Shown: positions 8,770 through 18,517, counted from the stretch's first letter. The stretch: 64,000 nucleotides of DNA from Capnocytophaga felis (GCF_009684755.1 NZ_BLBC01000003.1:52104-116103); one strand, 5' to 3'. A program made the numbers and translations. Notes: generated by a model from the sequence alone, not told the origin.

Positions 8770-9453
8770 TTATGCTTTCATAAAGGCATAAAGGTCGTTG
8801 TTGAAACCGTAAACCACCAAAATATCATCTTCCCGCAGGCGTGTTTGTGGGTCGGGAATGCCCTGAACATTGGTAATCGTTTTGGTTTTACCCAAAAACG
8901 AAGTCTTTTCGGATTGACTCAAAATAGTAAGAATCACAATATTATAATTGGCTCTGAAACCAACCTCCTCAATGGTTTTGCCTACAAAAATTCGGGGCGT
9001 TTTCACCTCAACAATGCTATAATTTTTATTCAACTCAAAGGAATCCACCACGCCTTTAAGGGTTAATTTCTTTGTCCAACGCTCGGCGGTTTCCTCCTCA
9101 GGGCGTACAATTTCATCAACGCCGATGGCACGAAGTATTTTTTCGTGTAAAGAATTTATCGAACGGCTAATCAAACGCTTAACTCCCAAATTTTTGAACA
9201 AAGCACTCACCAAAACGTTCGTCCCTTGGTCTTCCCCGATACCTACAATCACTACATCGGTGTTTTTTAACGGAAGGTCGGACACGGTTTGCTCATCTGT
9301 GGCATTAAGACAGATAGTATGCGAGATTTTATCCTTTAACGCCGTTACCTTTGCCATACTGGAATCCACACCAATTACTTCATTGCCTTGTTTGGTGAGC
9401 TTTTGTGCCAAAGATGCCCCAAAATTGCCTAATCCTACAATGATAAATTTCAT
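8770..9453 (-). CDS. trkA: TrkA/KtrA-type potassium channel regulatory protein
   Basis: The 227-residue protein has one RCK_N domain with the nucleotide-binding GLGNFGASLA motif (residues 7-16) and the acidic strand end GVDSS, followed by an RCK_C domain (about 140-227). It is a cytoplasmic ring-forming subunit that gates a TrkH/KtrB potassium translocator in response to adenine nucleotides or NAD(H). Having one RCK_N-RCK_C copy is typical of KtrA rather than of the doubled E. coli TrkA. It follows trkH with a 9-bp gap, so the two form an operon. Confidence 0.93.
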   Translation of the reverse strand: MKFIIVGLGNFGASLAQKLTKQGNEVIGVDSSMAKVTALKDKISHTICLNATDEQTVSDLPLKNTDVVIVGIGEDQGTNVLVSALFKNLGVKRLISRSINSLHEKILRAIGVDEIVRPEEETAERWTKKLTLKGVVDSFELNKNYSIVEVKTPRIFVGKTIEEVGFRANYNIVILTILSQSEKTSFLGKTKTITNVQGIPDPQTRLREDDILVVYGFNNDLYAFMKA

Positions 9454-9462
9454 TTTCTTGCC

Positions 9463-11202
9463 TTAATTAATTAATATTTCATCTCCCGGGTAACGATAGG
9501 TTAATGTTTTGGATTTTCTGAATACCGCAATGAGTATCGTAAGCATCGACACCCTGCCGACAAACATCATTCCTACCAAAACTACCTTACTTGAATCGCT
9601 GAGAAGCCCCGTGATGCCCAAACTCAGCCCCGTTGTACTATATGCCGAAAAACATTCAAAAGCAATATCCAACAATTCAATATTATTATCTAAGTCAGAA
9701 ATCAAAAAAATTCCCGTTCCGATAACAATAAACGAAAGTGACATTACGGCAAAGGCTCTCCGTACCGAAATGTCGGCAATTTCCCTGCGAAACAATTCTA
9801 TTTTTTTCTTCCCCTTTGCCAAACTCAAAAAATTCAGCGTACCGATGGCAAAAGTACTCGTTTTTATACCTCCTCCTGTTGAAGCCGGCGATGCCCCAAC
9901 CCACATCAAAAGAATGATGAGAATAATGGACGAGAATTGCAATTGATTAAAATCAATCGTATTAAACCCCGCCGTACGAGGTGTCGTCGCCGTAAATAAT
10001 GCCGTTACAAACTTGCCAATGCCACTATGTGAGGCAAATGCGGAACTATATTCTTTCAAGTAAAGGATTCCCGTACCTGCCACTATCAGTATTGAAGTAG
10101 TAATAAGATTGATTTTGCTGCTGAGTGTCAATATCCAAGGAATGTAATTGTCTCTTCCGTAAACGAAAAACAAAAAATACCTTTTTATAAGATGCTTTAA
10201 GTAACGCAGGGTGTTTATCACAATCGGGAAACCCAATCCGCCAAACACAAACAGCGTTATTACAGTAAGCTGAAAGCGATAATTGGTAACAAAGCCTGCT
10301 TCCATCATTCCGTTGGACAAGGTCGAGAAGCCTGCGTTGCAAAATGCAGAAACGGAATGGAAAATAGAGAAGTAAATACGTTCTCCCAACTGCGGAATAA
10401 GTTTTGGATTGATATTGATGAAGATTAAAAAAGCCCCGATAATCTCCACAGTAAAGGTTATGACCAATATTCGGCGTAGTGTAGTGAAAACTTCCCCAAT
10501 TTTTTTAGAATCGGTAATGTCACTAAGGGCAATTTGATTCTCATAAGTGGCTCCCTCTTTGAAGAAATAGCTGAAATAACTTGCAAAGGTGAGTATTCCG
10601 AGTCCGCCTGCTTGAATGAGCAACATAATGATAGTTTGCCCAAAGCGGGTAAAATACGTACCGATATCCACCACGCTTAATCCCGTTACGCAAACGGCAC
10701 TGGTAGAGGTAAATAAGGCATCTACTAACGAAATATCACCATAAGTGGAATTGGGCAACATCAAAAGAAACGTACCTACACCAATAAGACCTATAAAACT
10801 GATGATGAACAATTGGGCAGGATTCAAAACCGAACGTTTGTAACCTATTTTGGGCAGATTGGCTCCCCTGATAAGTACAAGTATCGTAGCCCATCGCATC
10901 CAATCGGAAACAACCAACGTTGTACCATCATCAATAAACTGTTCATATAAACAAATGATAATAAAAGCGATGCTTATTCCGTCAAGAAGGTCAATTCGGA
11001 AATGTCTTTCTTCACTTCTGTACAATTTGAGTGCGTGAAAGAATATGGCAATCACCAATGAAAATGTATAAAAGCCCAAAAAACAATAGTCGAGCCACAA
11101 CGGAAGCGAATACCCGTAGTCGGCAATTAGTACCACCACCAAAAGAATGTGGAGGACTAAGAAAAATGTTTTTAGTTTACTTTTATTTATCGGATATTCC
11201 AT
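9463..11202 (-). CDS. trkH: TrkH/KtrB-family potassium uptake membrane protein
   Basis: The 579-residue membrane protein carries the four pore-loop signatures of the superfamily: STSAVCVTGLSVVD (about 165-180), SAFCNAGFSTL (about 288-298), TATTPRTAGFNTID (about 400-413) and SAYSTTGLSLGIT (about 516-528). It has an extra N-terminal region of about 130 residues with several hydrophobic helices that KtrB lacks. It imports potassium with Na+ or H+ coupling, regulated by the adjacent TrkA. The 42-bp array B starts about 20 bp upstream of its start codon. Confidence 0.93.
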   Translation of the reverse strand: MEYPINKSKLKTFFLVLHILLVVVLIADYGYSLPLWLDYCFLGFYTFSLVIAIFFHALKLYRSEERHFRIDLLDGISIAFIIICLYEQFIDDGTTLVVSDWMRWATILVLIRGANLPKIGYKRSVLNPAQLFIISFIGLIGVGTFLLMLPNSTYGDISLVDALFTSTSAVCVTGLSVVDIGTYFTRFGQTIIMLLIQAGGLGILTFASYFSYFFKEGATYENQIALSDITDSKKIGEVFTTLRRILVITFTVEIIGAFLIFININPKLIPQLGERIYFSIFHSVSAFCNAGFSTLSNGMMEAGFVTNYRFQLTVITLFVFGGLGFPIVINTLRYLKHLIKRYFLFFVYGRDNYIPWILTLSSKINLITTSILIVAGTGILYLKEYSSAFASHSGIGKFVTALFTATTPRTAGFNTIDFNQLQFSSIILIILLMWVGASPASTGGGIKTSTFAIGTLNFLSLAKGKKKIELFRREIADISVRRAFAVMSLSFIVIGTGIFLISDLDNNIELLDIAFECFSAYSTTGLSLGITGLLSDSSKVVLVGMMFVGRVSMLTILIAVFRKSKTLTYRYPGDEILIN

Positions 11203-11222
11203 TATTAACTGAAATTTCTTCT

Positions 11223-11585
11223 CTTCATCAATGTTTTATTTGGATATCAAATGATATTTGCTTGTCTCACTCGTGTTTTATGCCATTATCAATTGATATT
11301 TGTTTGTTTCATTAGTGTTTCTATCAAAATTGAATTAGGCGAAGCCCATTTCACTACTGAAATGCCTTTCGCAGCGTCTGCGATGAGTGATTCACCACTG
11401 TTTTGACTAAAATATAATTTTACATTATTCGTTTCATCGGTGTTTCTGCTAATGTAACTTTTTATTTTTGGTGTTTCACTCGTGTTTTGATAAAAATATA
11501 ATTTTATATTAGTCGTTTCACTACTGTTTTAATCAATGTAACTTTGTATTTTTATCATTTCATCGGTGTTTTGATTTTTAAGGAA
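11223..11585. repeat. 42-bp degenerate tandem array B, nine units
   Basis: TTTCA-type unit starts fall at 11223, 11265, 11307, 11349, 11390, 11432, 11474, 11516 and 11558. The first units are near-identical, unit by unit, to 8413, 8455, 8497 and 8539 of array A, including the shared 41-bp step and the TCGCAG-CGT-CTGCGA palindrome. The arrays are therefore direct paralogous copies on either side of trkH-trkA. The last unit runs into repeat copy R7. Confidence 0.9.
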
Positions 11586-11587
11586 TG

Positions 11588-11621
11588 AAACATCCCCCTT
11601 TATCCCCCTTCAAAGGGGGAA
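11588..11621 (+). repeat. Palindromic repeat, copy R7 (half unit)
   Basis: ACATCCCCCTTTATCCCCC followed by TTCAAAGGGGGAATGG. It is fused to the end of array B, as R6 precedes array A. Confidence 0.85.
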
Positions 11622-11728
11622 TGGACAGACTTACAGAATTCCATAAATCCTTATGCATCAAAAAATAGTTAGCTAAAACACGACTAATCTTATGAAAAAT
11701 CAATGAACGAAATTACATTCCTGCAAAA

Positions 11729-11758
11729 ATCCCCCTTTGAAGGGGGCTGGGGGATGTC
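11729..11758 (-). repeat. Palindromic repeat, copy R8 (half unit, inverted)
   Basis: ATCCCCCTTTGAAGGGGG followed by CTGGGGGATGTC, the reverse orientation of R7. R7 and R8 face each other across about 110 bp of AT-rich sequence with no gene. The remaining bases to the FecA-like gene at 11881 hold nothing I recognise. Confidence 0.85.
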
Positions 11759-11880
11759 TCATTAAGTATGAAAGAACAAACCCTCACTTATTCGTCATCG
11801 AATTTAGATATATCTGCAAAAATCAAAAATTACTATGAACATTTTAGCACTGCCCCTATGAAAGTTCAGTGCAAAACTAT

Positions 11881-14112
11881 TTAAAACTTAGCTATTACTC
11901 CGGAATAAATCCCAAAGGGATGACCGGGACGCAAGCCCGCCGGATGTCGCGATACCAAATAGGTTTTATTGGTGATATTCACAGCATTTACCGTTAGTGT
12001 CAAATATTTATTAATGCGTGCCTTAGCCGATGCATCAATGATAGTATGTGCAGGAACTTTGTTCCGCTCGGCAAGTACCCCTTGCCCCGGAGTGGTTCGC
12101 ATATCGCCATTGTAACGCACCCCGATATTCAATTCAAACCCCTTATACTCTGCCCCGAAACCGGCATTGAAACTATGTTTGTTGATATACGGAATCTCGT
12201 CGCCCACAAACACGCGTCCCCAAGTGTTTTCCTCAAAGGAATTGAGCATTTCGGTATCCGTGTACGTGTATGAAAATTGCAGGGGCAACCTCAATTTATA
12301 TCCTTTCGGAATGGGCTGAAATTGCAACATTGCTTCCGCACCTTTTACAAGAGCTTCTCCCACATCGAACTGCTCCAACGTACCGCTACCGCCCGCCGCC
12401 GCAAGGTCGCTTCCCAACATATTGCTGTATTTATTGCGGAAAAAGATGGCTTCGGCAGTTAGTTGCCCTACGGAAAGACGTGTTCCTAATTCAATATTGA
12501 TGCTACTTTCCGGTTTTTGGTCCATTCCGGCACTCGGAGGCGAAAATCCTTTGTGAATTCCTGAGAAAACCGATAAAGCGGAATTAACTCGGTAATGCAA
12601 TCCCAAACTCGGAATGAAAACACGTGCCGGATTGCTCACCTCACGACGAATCTTGCCCGAACGGCGTACATCGTTTTTGGTAAAGTCCTTTTTATGCAAG
12701 TGAATGTCTTCGTAACGCAATCCTGCCGATACGGTCAGTCCGCGATAGGTTAATTTCGATAAGAGATATGTAGCCAAAGCGGTTGCCGAGGTGATTCGGT
12801 TTGCTTGCGTGCCGTGAATAGCCGGTAGGAAGAGTTTCATTTTTCCGTTTTCGATGGCATAACTGTCGTCCCACTGAAAACGGTCTTCGGCATCACCGTG
12901 ATAACGTAAGCCCGCCTCTACATCCATAAAAATATCGTTAATATAGAAGTGATAATCGAATTTCGTTTGTAAACCACGCGAGTAATAGCTGCGGTTGTTG
13001 GCTCGCACGATTAAGCCTTCGCCGTTATAGTCGGTTTTTCCCGTCAGAATATCGAAATAAAGGTGATTTGTTTCAGGGTCGCTCAAAACGGCATTGATGG
13101 AACGCTTTTCGGCAGAAGTAATACCCGCTTTTACATCATTAATTTTGTACCAATTACGGTGGAAGGTGTTGTAATACGCACTGGAGGTGATTTTCATTCG
13201 CGGAGAAATACTAATCAAATAAGTCGCCGCCCATTGGGTGTGTTTGGTGGTGATGTTGTCCATTTGAGAGCCAGCATACCGCAGAAAGGGAGTTTTTTTG
13301 AAATCGGCTTCGGACAAACCAAGGTAAGTTTCATCGGAATTTTCATCGGCATACCCGTACTTCAATTCAAAGGAATGGTTTACGCCTTCTTCTTTATCGG
13401 TTTTTGCCATTATTTTTGCCACAATATCATTTCGGATAAGCCCTACTTTTTGATTATCCGGCAGTTTTTTAAATCCATCGGACTGAAAACGCAGGTATTC
13501 CACCATATATCCGAAATTTTTATGACTATTCCCGAAGTTAAAATGCCCTTTAAAGGTGTGATTGGTTCCATAGGAAGTGTTCATTTTACCCGATAACTTC
13601 GTAGGAATGGGTGTCGATACCATATTGATGGCTCCACCTGTGGTAAAAGGACCGTATTGCACTTGGCTGCTTCCTTTAAGAACTTCCACTGCGTTCATTC
13701 GGGCTGCGTTTGGGAAATAATAGGCAGCAGGTGCGGAATAAGGTGCGGGAGCTGCCAAGATACCGTCTTCCATCAGCGTAATTTTCTCGCTACGTTCGGC
13801 TTTTGTTCCCCGAAGGCTGATGTTGGGTCGGAGTCCGTATCCGTCTTCTTCATAAACGTTTACTCCGGGAACGGCTTTGAGCATTCGGTTAATGTCGGTG
13901 TATCCCATCTTTTGGATTTCCGCCGGTGCAATGTAATAAGCCGAACCGGTACGATTTCGGGCTTGGAATTTATTTCCTAAAATCTGATTGGCACTGATGA
14001 TAACTTCTTGTAACTCCTGAATGGAATCCTTCTTCTGCTCTTGGGTATTCTGTGCGAAAACGCTTCCAAACACAGATAAAAACAAAAAGAAACTTATCTT
14101 ATAATGGTACAT
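11881..14112 (-). CDS. FecA-like TonB-dependent siderophore/Fe(III) chelate receptor
   Basis: The 743-residue protein has a signal peptide ending at SVFAQ, a TonB-box-like ELQEVIISA, a plug with the FecA-type phrase NRMLKAVPGVNVYEEDGYG (about 75-93) and PNISLRGTKAERSEKITLM (about 95-113), then a barrel ending in the aromatic residue of YSGVIAKF. It lacks the SusC-type N-terminal regulatory domain. The plug is closest to receptors annotated as Fe(3+)-dicitrate transport proteins; the actual ligand is unknown. A consensus-type promoter with two operator-like sequences lies upstream (14132-14184), which fits metal control. Confidence 0.9.
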   Translation of the reverse strand: MYHYKISFFLFLSVFGSVFAQNTQEQKKDSIQELQEVIISANQILGNKFQARNRTGSAYYIAPAEIQKMGYTDINRMLKAVPGVNVYEEDGYGLRPNISLRGTKAERSEKITLMEDGILAAPAPYSAPAAYYFPNAARMNAVEVLKGSSQVQYGPFTTGGAINMVSTPIPTKLSGKMNTSYGTNHTFKGHFNFGNSHKNFGYMVEYLRFQSDGFKKLPDNQKVGLIRNDIVAKIMAKTDKEEGVNHSFELKYGYADENSDETYLGLSEADFKKTPFLRYAGSQMDNITTKHTQWAATYLISISPRMKITSSAYYNTFHRNWYKINDVKAGITSAEKRSINAVLSDPETNHLYFDILTGKTDYNGEGLIVRANNRSYYSRGLQTKFDYHFYINDIFMDVEAGLRYHGDAEDRFQWDDSYAIENGKMKLFLPAIHGTQANRITSATALATYLLSKLTYRGLTVSAGLRYEDIHLHKKDFTKNDVRRSGKIRREVSNPARVFIPSLGLHYRVNSALSVFSGIHKGFSPPSAGMDQKPESSINIELGTRLSVGQLTAEAIFFRNKYSNMLGSDLAAAGGSGTLEQFDVGEALVKGAEAMLQFQPIPKGYKLRLPLQFSYTYTDTEMLNSFEENTWGRVFVGDEIPYINKHSFNAGFGAEYKGFELNIGVRYNGDMRTTPGQGVLAERNKVPAHTIIDASAKARINKYLTLTVNAVNITNKTYLVSRHPAGLRPGHPFGIYSGVIAKF

Positions 14113-14152
14113 ATTTGGTATGTCGGTTTAATTTAGATTAAATTTGCGAGTG

Positions 14153-14184
14153 CAAAAGTAAAATCAATTTAGAATAAAACCAAA
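14153..14184 (-). promoter_or_regulatory. Promoter of the FecA-like gene with flanking operator-like sites
   Basis: Read on the minus strand, TTTG (14184-14181) is followed after 20 bp by TACTTTTG (14160-14153), matching the Bacteroidota -33/-7 pattern. Two 11-bp copies of TTTAGANTAAA (plus strand) lie at 14132-14142 and 14168-14178, the second between the two promoter elements. That placement suits repressor binding, perhaps Fur. The rest of the gap to 14439 is AT-rich with no further feature. Confidence 0.6.
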
Positions 14185-14439
14185 TAAATCACCTCTAAAA
14201 ATTTACATTTTTACTTAAAAATTTCAAAACAATAATGTAATTATTATGAAGATTAATACTTTGTAACGAAACAAAAAATACAAATAAAATTGATTTTTTT
14301 GAAATAAAATTGCTTTTGTAGCAAAAACACATCACAAAAAAATATTTTTATTCTACTTTTTCAGAGAATCCAAAACAATTACATATTTCTGTTTTAACTA
14401 AACATTAAGAAGTAAAAGTGTTAAAAAGATTATGAGTTT

Positions 14440-16290
14440 TTATTTATAAATTACTGTGTTCGGAGGTCTGTACTGAAAGGTTTGTAATCTGAAATCATCG
14501 TTTTGTATGTTCGTGATTTTAAAGATATTATTTCCTTCCATAGGTATTCTGGGAAAATAACACAACGAGAATTGAAAACTCTGAAACATCAAGTAATCAT
14601 TTGATATATAGAACCCAATGGCAACCTTTGAATAAACGTCTGTTTCAAAAAACGGTTTGTTTTCTTTTCCTAAAAATCCCACATCTATATTAAAAAACGG
14701 ATTAAACCTAAAACCCAACCAACTAAACGGGCTATATGATTGTGTTTGTGAAGATAAAACAAGCTTTCGGGTTCCATAAACATCGCTATAAAATCCTAAA
14801 ATTCCTTCTTTTTGATTAACACTAACCCTATCCTTAGGATGAGGACTTCTGTTTAATCCCATCACGAAAGAAGTTTTGAAAAATTGCCGAAAATGCCAAT
14901 CACTCAAAGAAAAAAGATTGGAAAAATAGATGCTTTCTCCCTTAAAAACGCTTTGCTTTACATTATTTTGCATCAGCAAGCTTCCTGCTTCCAAATTTAG
15001 AGAATAATATCCTTTAGCTGTGTACTTTGCCAATGAAAATCCAAGCCCGAAATACGGATGTAATTTCTCATTTTTCTTTAATGTTCCCAAAGTAAGAAAA
15101 AGAGAATGACCTATGTTTACATCTTCAATATCTCCGTGCTTGAAAATATATCTATCCTGAACAAAATTTGTTTTATTCAAACTGAATTTCGACAAAAACA
15201 AATGTTCATCTGAAAAGTAATTGTCAATATTCAGAAAATCAGGAGGAGTTTCTGCATAATTTAAATTTTTATAACGTGCCGATATGATAAAATTATTAAC
15301 AGAACCAAAAGTATTTTTTTTCATCGGTATGGCATATCCTCCGTACACATCAAATATTTTCGTTCTTAAAGGCGGATGATACATACTGTCTTTCAGAAAA
15401 ATATCCTCGTGATACCGATTTTCGTGATACCCGATTTTTCCCGCCCAACGTGTGTAAGGAGAATAAAAACGCCTTTCTGCAACTAAATTTTTTGAAAACA
15501 AATTTTCGTAATCTCCATAATATGAAGCAAATAAATCAATGTGTGTATTTTGAATGTTTTTAGCACGATACCCGAATCCTTTTCCGTTATCGCTAAAACC
15601 TCTGAAATACTGCCTGTACAACACGTACGCTTCGTGCCCCAACCCAAAAAGATTTTGTTCGCTAACGCGTATCCATCCTCTTTTGTCGGTCAAATCACTT
15701 GCGAAAAACATCGTCCAGCTATCCAAGGCAACAACTTGAATATCAACAGAATCAGAAACAGCAGAAATTTCCACAGGACGAATAAGCACACGCCTGATAT
15801 AATTCTGTTCCCTCAAAACACGCTCCGATTCCTTTAAAAGCAACGAATCCATTGGTTTGTTTTCCGAAAAAAGAAGTTGTTTTTTAACGGTTCTCGCTCT
15901 GGTTTTTGCGTGCAATGCATTTCCGTAAATATCTATTTTTCTTTGAGGAGTTTTTGATAAATCTTTCTCATCAAATCCGAAAGGGTCTAAGGTTATGATG
16001 TCTATTTTTCGGATAATTTTCCCCTGATAACTTGCATAATTCAGGTTCGATTCTTTTTCAATTTGTTTGGAAGTCGGCGATTTTTTCGATGAATCCGAAA
16101 AGAAAGAAGCTAAATTTCTTGTTAATTTGTATTTTCTGAAATATCTCTTTACCCGATTATAAAAATCTTTATCTTTCTGAATTTCAGTAGAGTCTTTTTT
16201 AACTATATCCAAGGAATTGGTTGCCTGAGGAAACAAAAATGCCGTCCCCAGAAAGAAAATCCCTATGAAAAGATATAATTTCCGACTCAT
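14440..16290 (-). CDS. POTRA-domain outer membrane beta-barrel protein (BamA/TamA-like)
   Basis: The 616-residue protein has a signal peptide ending near FLFPQA, a basic linker, then one POTRA-like domain (about 90-185) starting at GKIIRKIDIITLDPFGFDE and containing MDSLLLKESERVLREQNYIRRV, and then a long beta-strand-rich barrel region. This is the layout of small BamA/TamA superfamily proteins found in Bacteroidota. It may help insert or export an outer membrane or surface component, but no substrate is apparent. It lies 9 bp after tadA and may be cotranscribed with it. Confidence 0.75.
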   Translation of the reverse strand: MSRKLYLFIGIFFLGTAFLFPQATNSLDIVKKDSTEIQKDKDFYNRVKRYFRKYKLTRNLASFFSDSSKKSPTSKQIEKESNLNYASYQGKIIRKIDIITLDPFGFDEKDLSKTPQRKIDIYGNALHAKTRARTVKKQLLFSENKPMDSLLLKESERVLREQNYIRRVLIRPVEISAVSDSVDIQVVALDSWTMFFASDLTDKRGWIRVSEQNLFGLGHEAYVLYRQYFRGFSDNGKGFGYRAKNIQNTHIDLFASYYGDYENLFSKNLVAERRFYSPYTRWAGKIGYHENRYHEDIFLKDSMYHPPLRTKIFDVYGGYAIPMKKNTFGSVNNFIISARYKNLNYAETPPDFLNIDNYFSDEHLFLSKFSLNKTNFVQDRYIFKHGDIEDVNIGHSLFLTLGTLKKNEKLHPYFGLGFSLAKYTAKGYYSLNLEAGSLLMQNNVKQSVFKGESIYFSNLFSLSDWHFRQFFKTSFVMGLNRSPHPKDRVSVNQKEGILGFYSDVYGTRKLVLSSQTQSYSPFSWLGFRFNPFFNIDVGFLGKENKPFFETDVYSKVAIGFYISNDYLMFQSFQFSLCYFPRIPMEGNNIFKITNIQNDDFRLQTFQYRPPNTVIYK

Positions 16291-16299
16291 AATCGTTTG

Positions 16300-16746
16300 T
16301 TACTTTTTTCTTTTATTTGCAAAAAAACTCCTCAGAAGTTGCGAACATTCTTCCTCAAGTACATTTCCTTTGACTTCTGTTTTTGGGTGAAGCTTCCCTC
16401 CCATCACCGTAAATCCTCTTAATGAATCACTTGCACCATAAACTACGCGTGAAATTTGGCTCCAATACAAAGCTCCTGCACACATCGTGCAAGGCTCTAA
16501 AGTAACATAAAGTGTACAGTTTTTCAGATATTTACCTCCCAAATAACTCGACGCCATTGTAATTGCTTGCATTTCAGCGTGTGCCGTTACGTCAGTTAGG
16601 CGTTCTGTTAAATTATACGCTCTGGCAATTATTTGATTATCAGCCACAACAATTGCCCCAACAGGAATTTCATTTGCATCGAAAGCATTTTCTGCCTCCT
16701 GCAAAGCTCTTCTCATAAAATATTCATCATCAAATAATTGAAGCAT
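16300..16746 (-). CDS. tadA: tRNA-specific adenosine deaminase
   Basis: The 148-residue protein has the zinc cytidine/adenosine deaminase signature HAEMQAI (H56, E58) and PCTMCAGAL (C86, C89), and the usual N-terminal helix with ALQEAENAF. TadA converts adenosine 34 to inosine in the anticodon of tRNA-Arg(ACG), which allows wobble decoding. Length is normal. The other deaminase-fold protein in the window (26064) is of the dCMP type and is not a paralogue with the same job. Confidence 0.93.
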   Translation of the reverse strand: MLQLFDDEYFMRRALQEAENAFDANEIPVGAIVVADNQIIARAYNLTERLTDVTAHAEMQAITMASSYLGGKYLKNCTLYVTLEPCTMCAGALYWSQISRVVYGASDSLRGFTVMGGKLHPKTEVKGNVLEEECSQLLRSFFANKRKK

Positions 16747-16845
16747 AATTGAATTCTATTTTTTCATCAGATAAAAATAGCTTGATAATGTTCTTATTCT
16801 GAACAAAATCAAACTATTTTTGTAATTTGTACTTATGTGATTTTA

Positions 16846-17478
16846 TTATTTTCCTCCCAAAAATCCGCCAAGCAAGTCACCTAATCCTCCTTTTTTATCC
16901 GATTTTCCTCCGAGCATTCCCGCAAGGTCGTCCATAACATTTCCATCTCCGTTAGAATCCAATAACGATTTTAACATTCCGCCAACGTTACTGTTATTTC
17001 CTAAAAATCCTGATAATAAATCTCCCAATCCGTTAGCCGATGAAACATTATTGTCCGAAACTTTTTTACCTAAAAAACTCATCAAAACCGGAGCCAATGA
17101 TTGTAAAATCTGAACAACATTTGAAGAAGAAACTCCCGTTTTGGTGCTAATTGCATTTGCCACGGCTGACTCTTTTCCTCCCAACAAATGCCCCAAAATC
17201 CCTGCTCCATCTTTAGTAACATCGCTGCTAACGCCATCACCAAAAAGACTACCAAGATTATCCAGCAAGCTTCCGTCGTGTTTACTACTTTGCAAAGCAT
17301 TCAACAATCCCGTAGCACCTTCACCTGAACTGTTGTTCTGCATTGCACCCATTAGTAAAGGTACTGCCATTTCAATCACAGAAGAAGCTTGTGAGGAAGA
17401 AACTCCCGTTTGCTTGCTAACTCCGTCGATAATTTTTTGGAGATTATCTCCACCCAAAAAGTCTAAAATTCCCGCCAT
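16846..17478 (-). CDS. DUF937 (YidB-like) family protein
   Basis: This protein of about 210 residues has two DUF937-type repeats with the pattern TGVSSSQASSVIEMAVPLLMG (split here: TGVSSSQA, then VIEMAVPLLMG) and TGVSSSNVVQILQSLAPVLM, and a Gly-rich C-terminus ending LGDLLGGFLGGK. The open frame extends to a TTG at 17487, but the ATG at 17478 (MAGILDFLGG) is the better start. Members are widespread in bacteria with no settled function. It is probably a cytoplasmic helical protein. Confidence 0.85.
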   Translation of the reverse strand: MAGILDFLGGDNLQKIIDGVSKQTGVSSSQASSVIEMAVPLLMGAMQNNSSGEGATGLLNALQSSKHDGSLLDNLGSLFGDGVSSDVTKDGAGILGHLLGGKESAVANAISTKTGVSSSNVVQILQSLAPVLMSFLGKKVSDNNVSSANGLGDLLSGFLGNNSNVGGMLKSLLDSNGDGNVMDDLAGMLGGKSDKKGGLGDLLGGFLGGK

Positions 17479-17521
17479 TTTTATCAATTTTTAAAATTAT
17501 TACCTATTTTACTTATCAAAT

Positions 17522-18472
17522 CTATTTGAGTAATTTGATAATTTGTTCCGCCAATTCTGTGCCAATTTTACCCTGAGCCTCAACGGTTGAAGCGCCAATA
17601 TGCGGAGTTAACGAAACATTAGGATGCATTAACAATCTGATTGATGGAGTTGGCTCATTTTCAAACACATCTAATCCTGCAAAACTTACCTTTCCACTTT
17701 CCAATGCCTCAAGCAGTGCTTCTTCCGAAATTACTCCACCACGAGCCGAGTTTATCACTCCCACGCCTTCCTTCATCATATCAAATTCCTCTGCGTCAAT
17801 GACATACATTTCTTGTACAGGAGAATTTACTGTAATAAAATCGGATTGTTCCAAAACCGTTTCTTTTTCAATTGTTTTTATTAAAAAAGAAACTTTTCTA
17901 TCATCAAAGAAAGAAAGTTCTATTTCAGCCTCTTTTACGTTAGGGTCGTATGCTATTACATTCATTCCCAATCCTATGGCTATGCGAGCCACCGCCTGAC
18001 CAACTCTTCCAAAACCGATAATTCCTAAGGTTTTCCCTCGAAGTTCCGTTCCGTTAGAATATAGTTTTTTCAACTGACTAAATTGCGTATCTCCTTCCAA
18101 AGGCATATTTCTGTTAGAATCGTGCAAGAAACGTGCCCCTGAAAACAAATGTGCAAAAACCAATTCGGCTACAGAATTTGCCGACGAAGCCGGCGTATTA
18201 ATCACGTGAATATTCTTGCTTTTTGCATATTCAACATCAATATTATCCACTCCAACTCCTCCACGACCAATCAATTTTAAAGAAGGGCAGGCATCAATAA
18301 TATCTTTATCTACTTTTGTTGCCGAACGCACCAAAAGAATATCAATATTATTTTGATTAATATAATTTACTAATTGATTTTGAGCTACTTTTACTGTAAT
18401 TACTTCAAATCCGTTTTCCTCCAGATGTTGCTTTCCCGATTCAGAAATCCCATCATTTGCAAGTATTCTCAT
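17522..18472 (-). CDS. serA: D-3-phosphoglycerate dehydrogenase (short form)
   Basis: The 316-residue 2-hydroxyacid dehydrogenase has the nucleotide-binding motif GIIGFGRVGQAVA (about 150-162), the catalytic Arg in NSARGGVISEEAL and the Glu/His pair in VFENEPTP and LTPHIGAST. It oxidises 3-phosphoglycerate to 3-phosphohydroxypyruvate, the first step of serine synthesis. There is no C-terminal ACT domain, so it is the short type lacking serine-feedback regulation. Phosphoserine made from this step could also feed the proposed cysteate synthase at 46878. A related hydroxyacid such as hydroxypyruvate cannot be excluded as substrate. Confidence 0.85.
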   Translation of the reverse strand: MRILANDGISESGKQHLEENGFEVITVKVAQNQLVNYINQNNIDILLVRSATKVDKDIIDACPSLKLIGRGGVGVDNIDVEYAKSKNIHVINTPASSANSVAELVFAHLFSGARFLHDSNRNMPLEGDTQFSQLKKLYSNGTELRGKTLGIIGFGRVGQAVARIAIGLGMNVIAYDPNVKEAEIELSFFDDRKVSFLIKTIEKETVLEQSDFITVNSPVQEMYVIDAEEFDMMKEGVGVINSARGGVISEEALLEALESGKVSFAGLDVFENEPTPSIRLLMHPNVSLTPHIGASTVEAQGKIGTELAEQIIKLLK

Positions 18473-18509
18473 CTTTTTTAATCCCTTTATTTTTTTATTA
18501 ATAGAAAGG

Positions 18510-18517
18510 CAAAAATA
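18510..18517 (-). promoter_or_regulatory. -7 promoter element of serA
   Basis: TATTTTTG on the minus strand, 38 bp upstream of the serA start codon, fits the TAnnTTTG element. No clear -33 TTTG was found. Confidence 0.4.
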
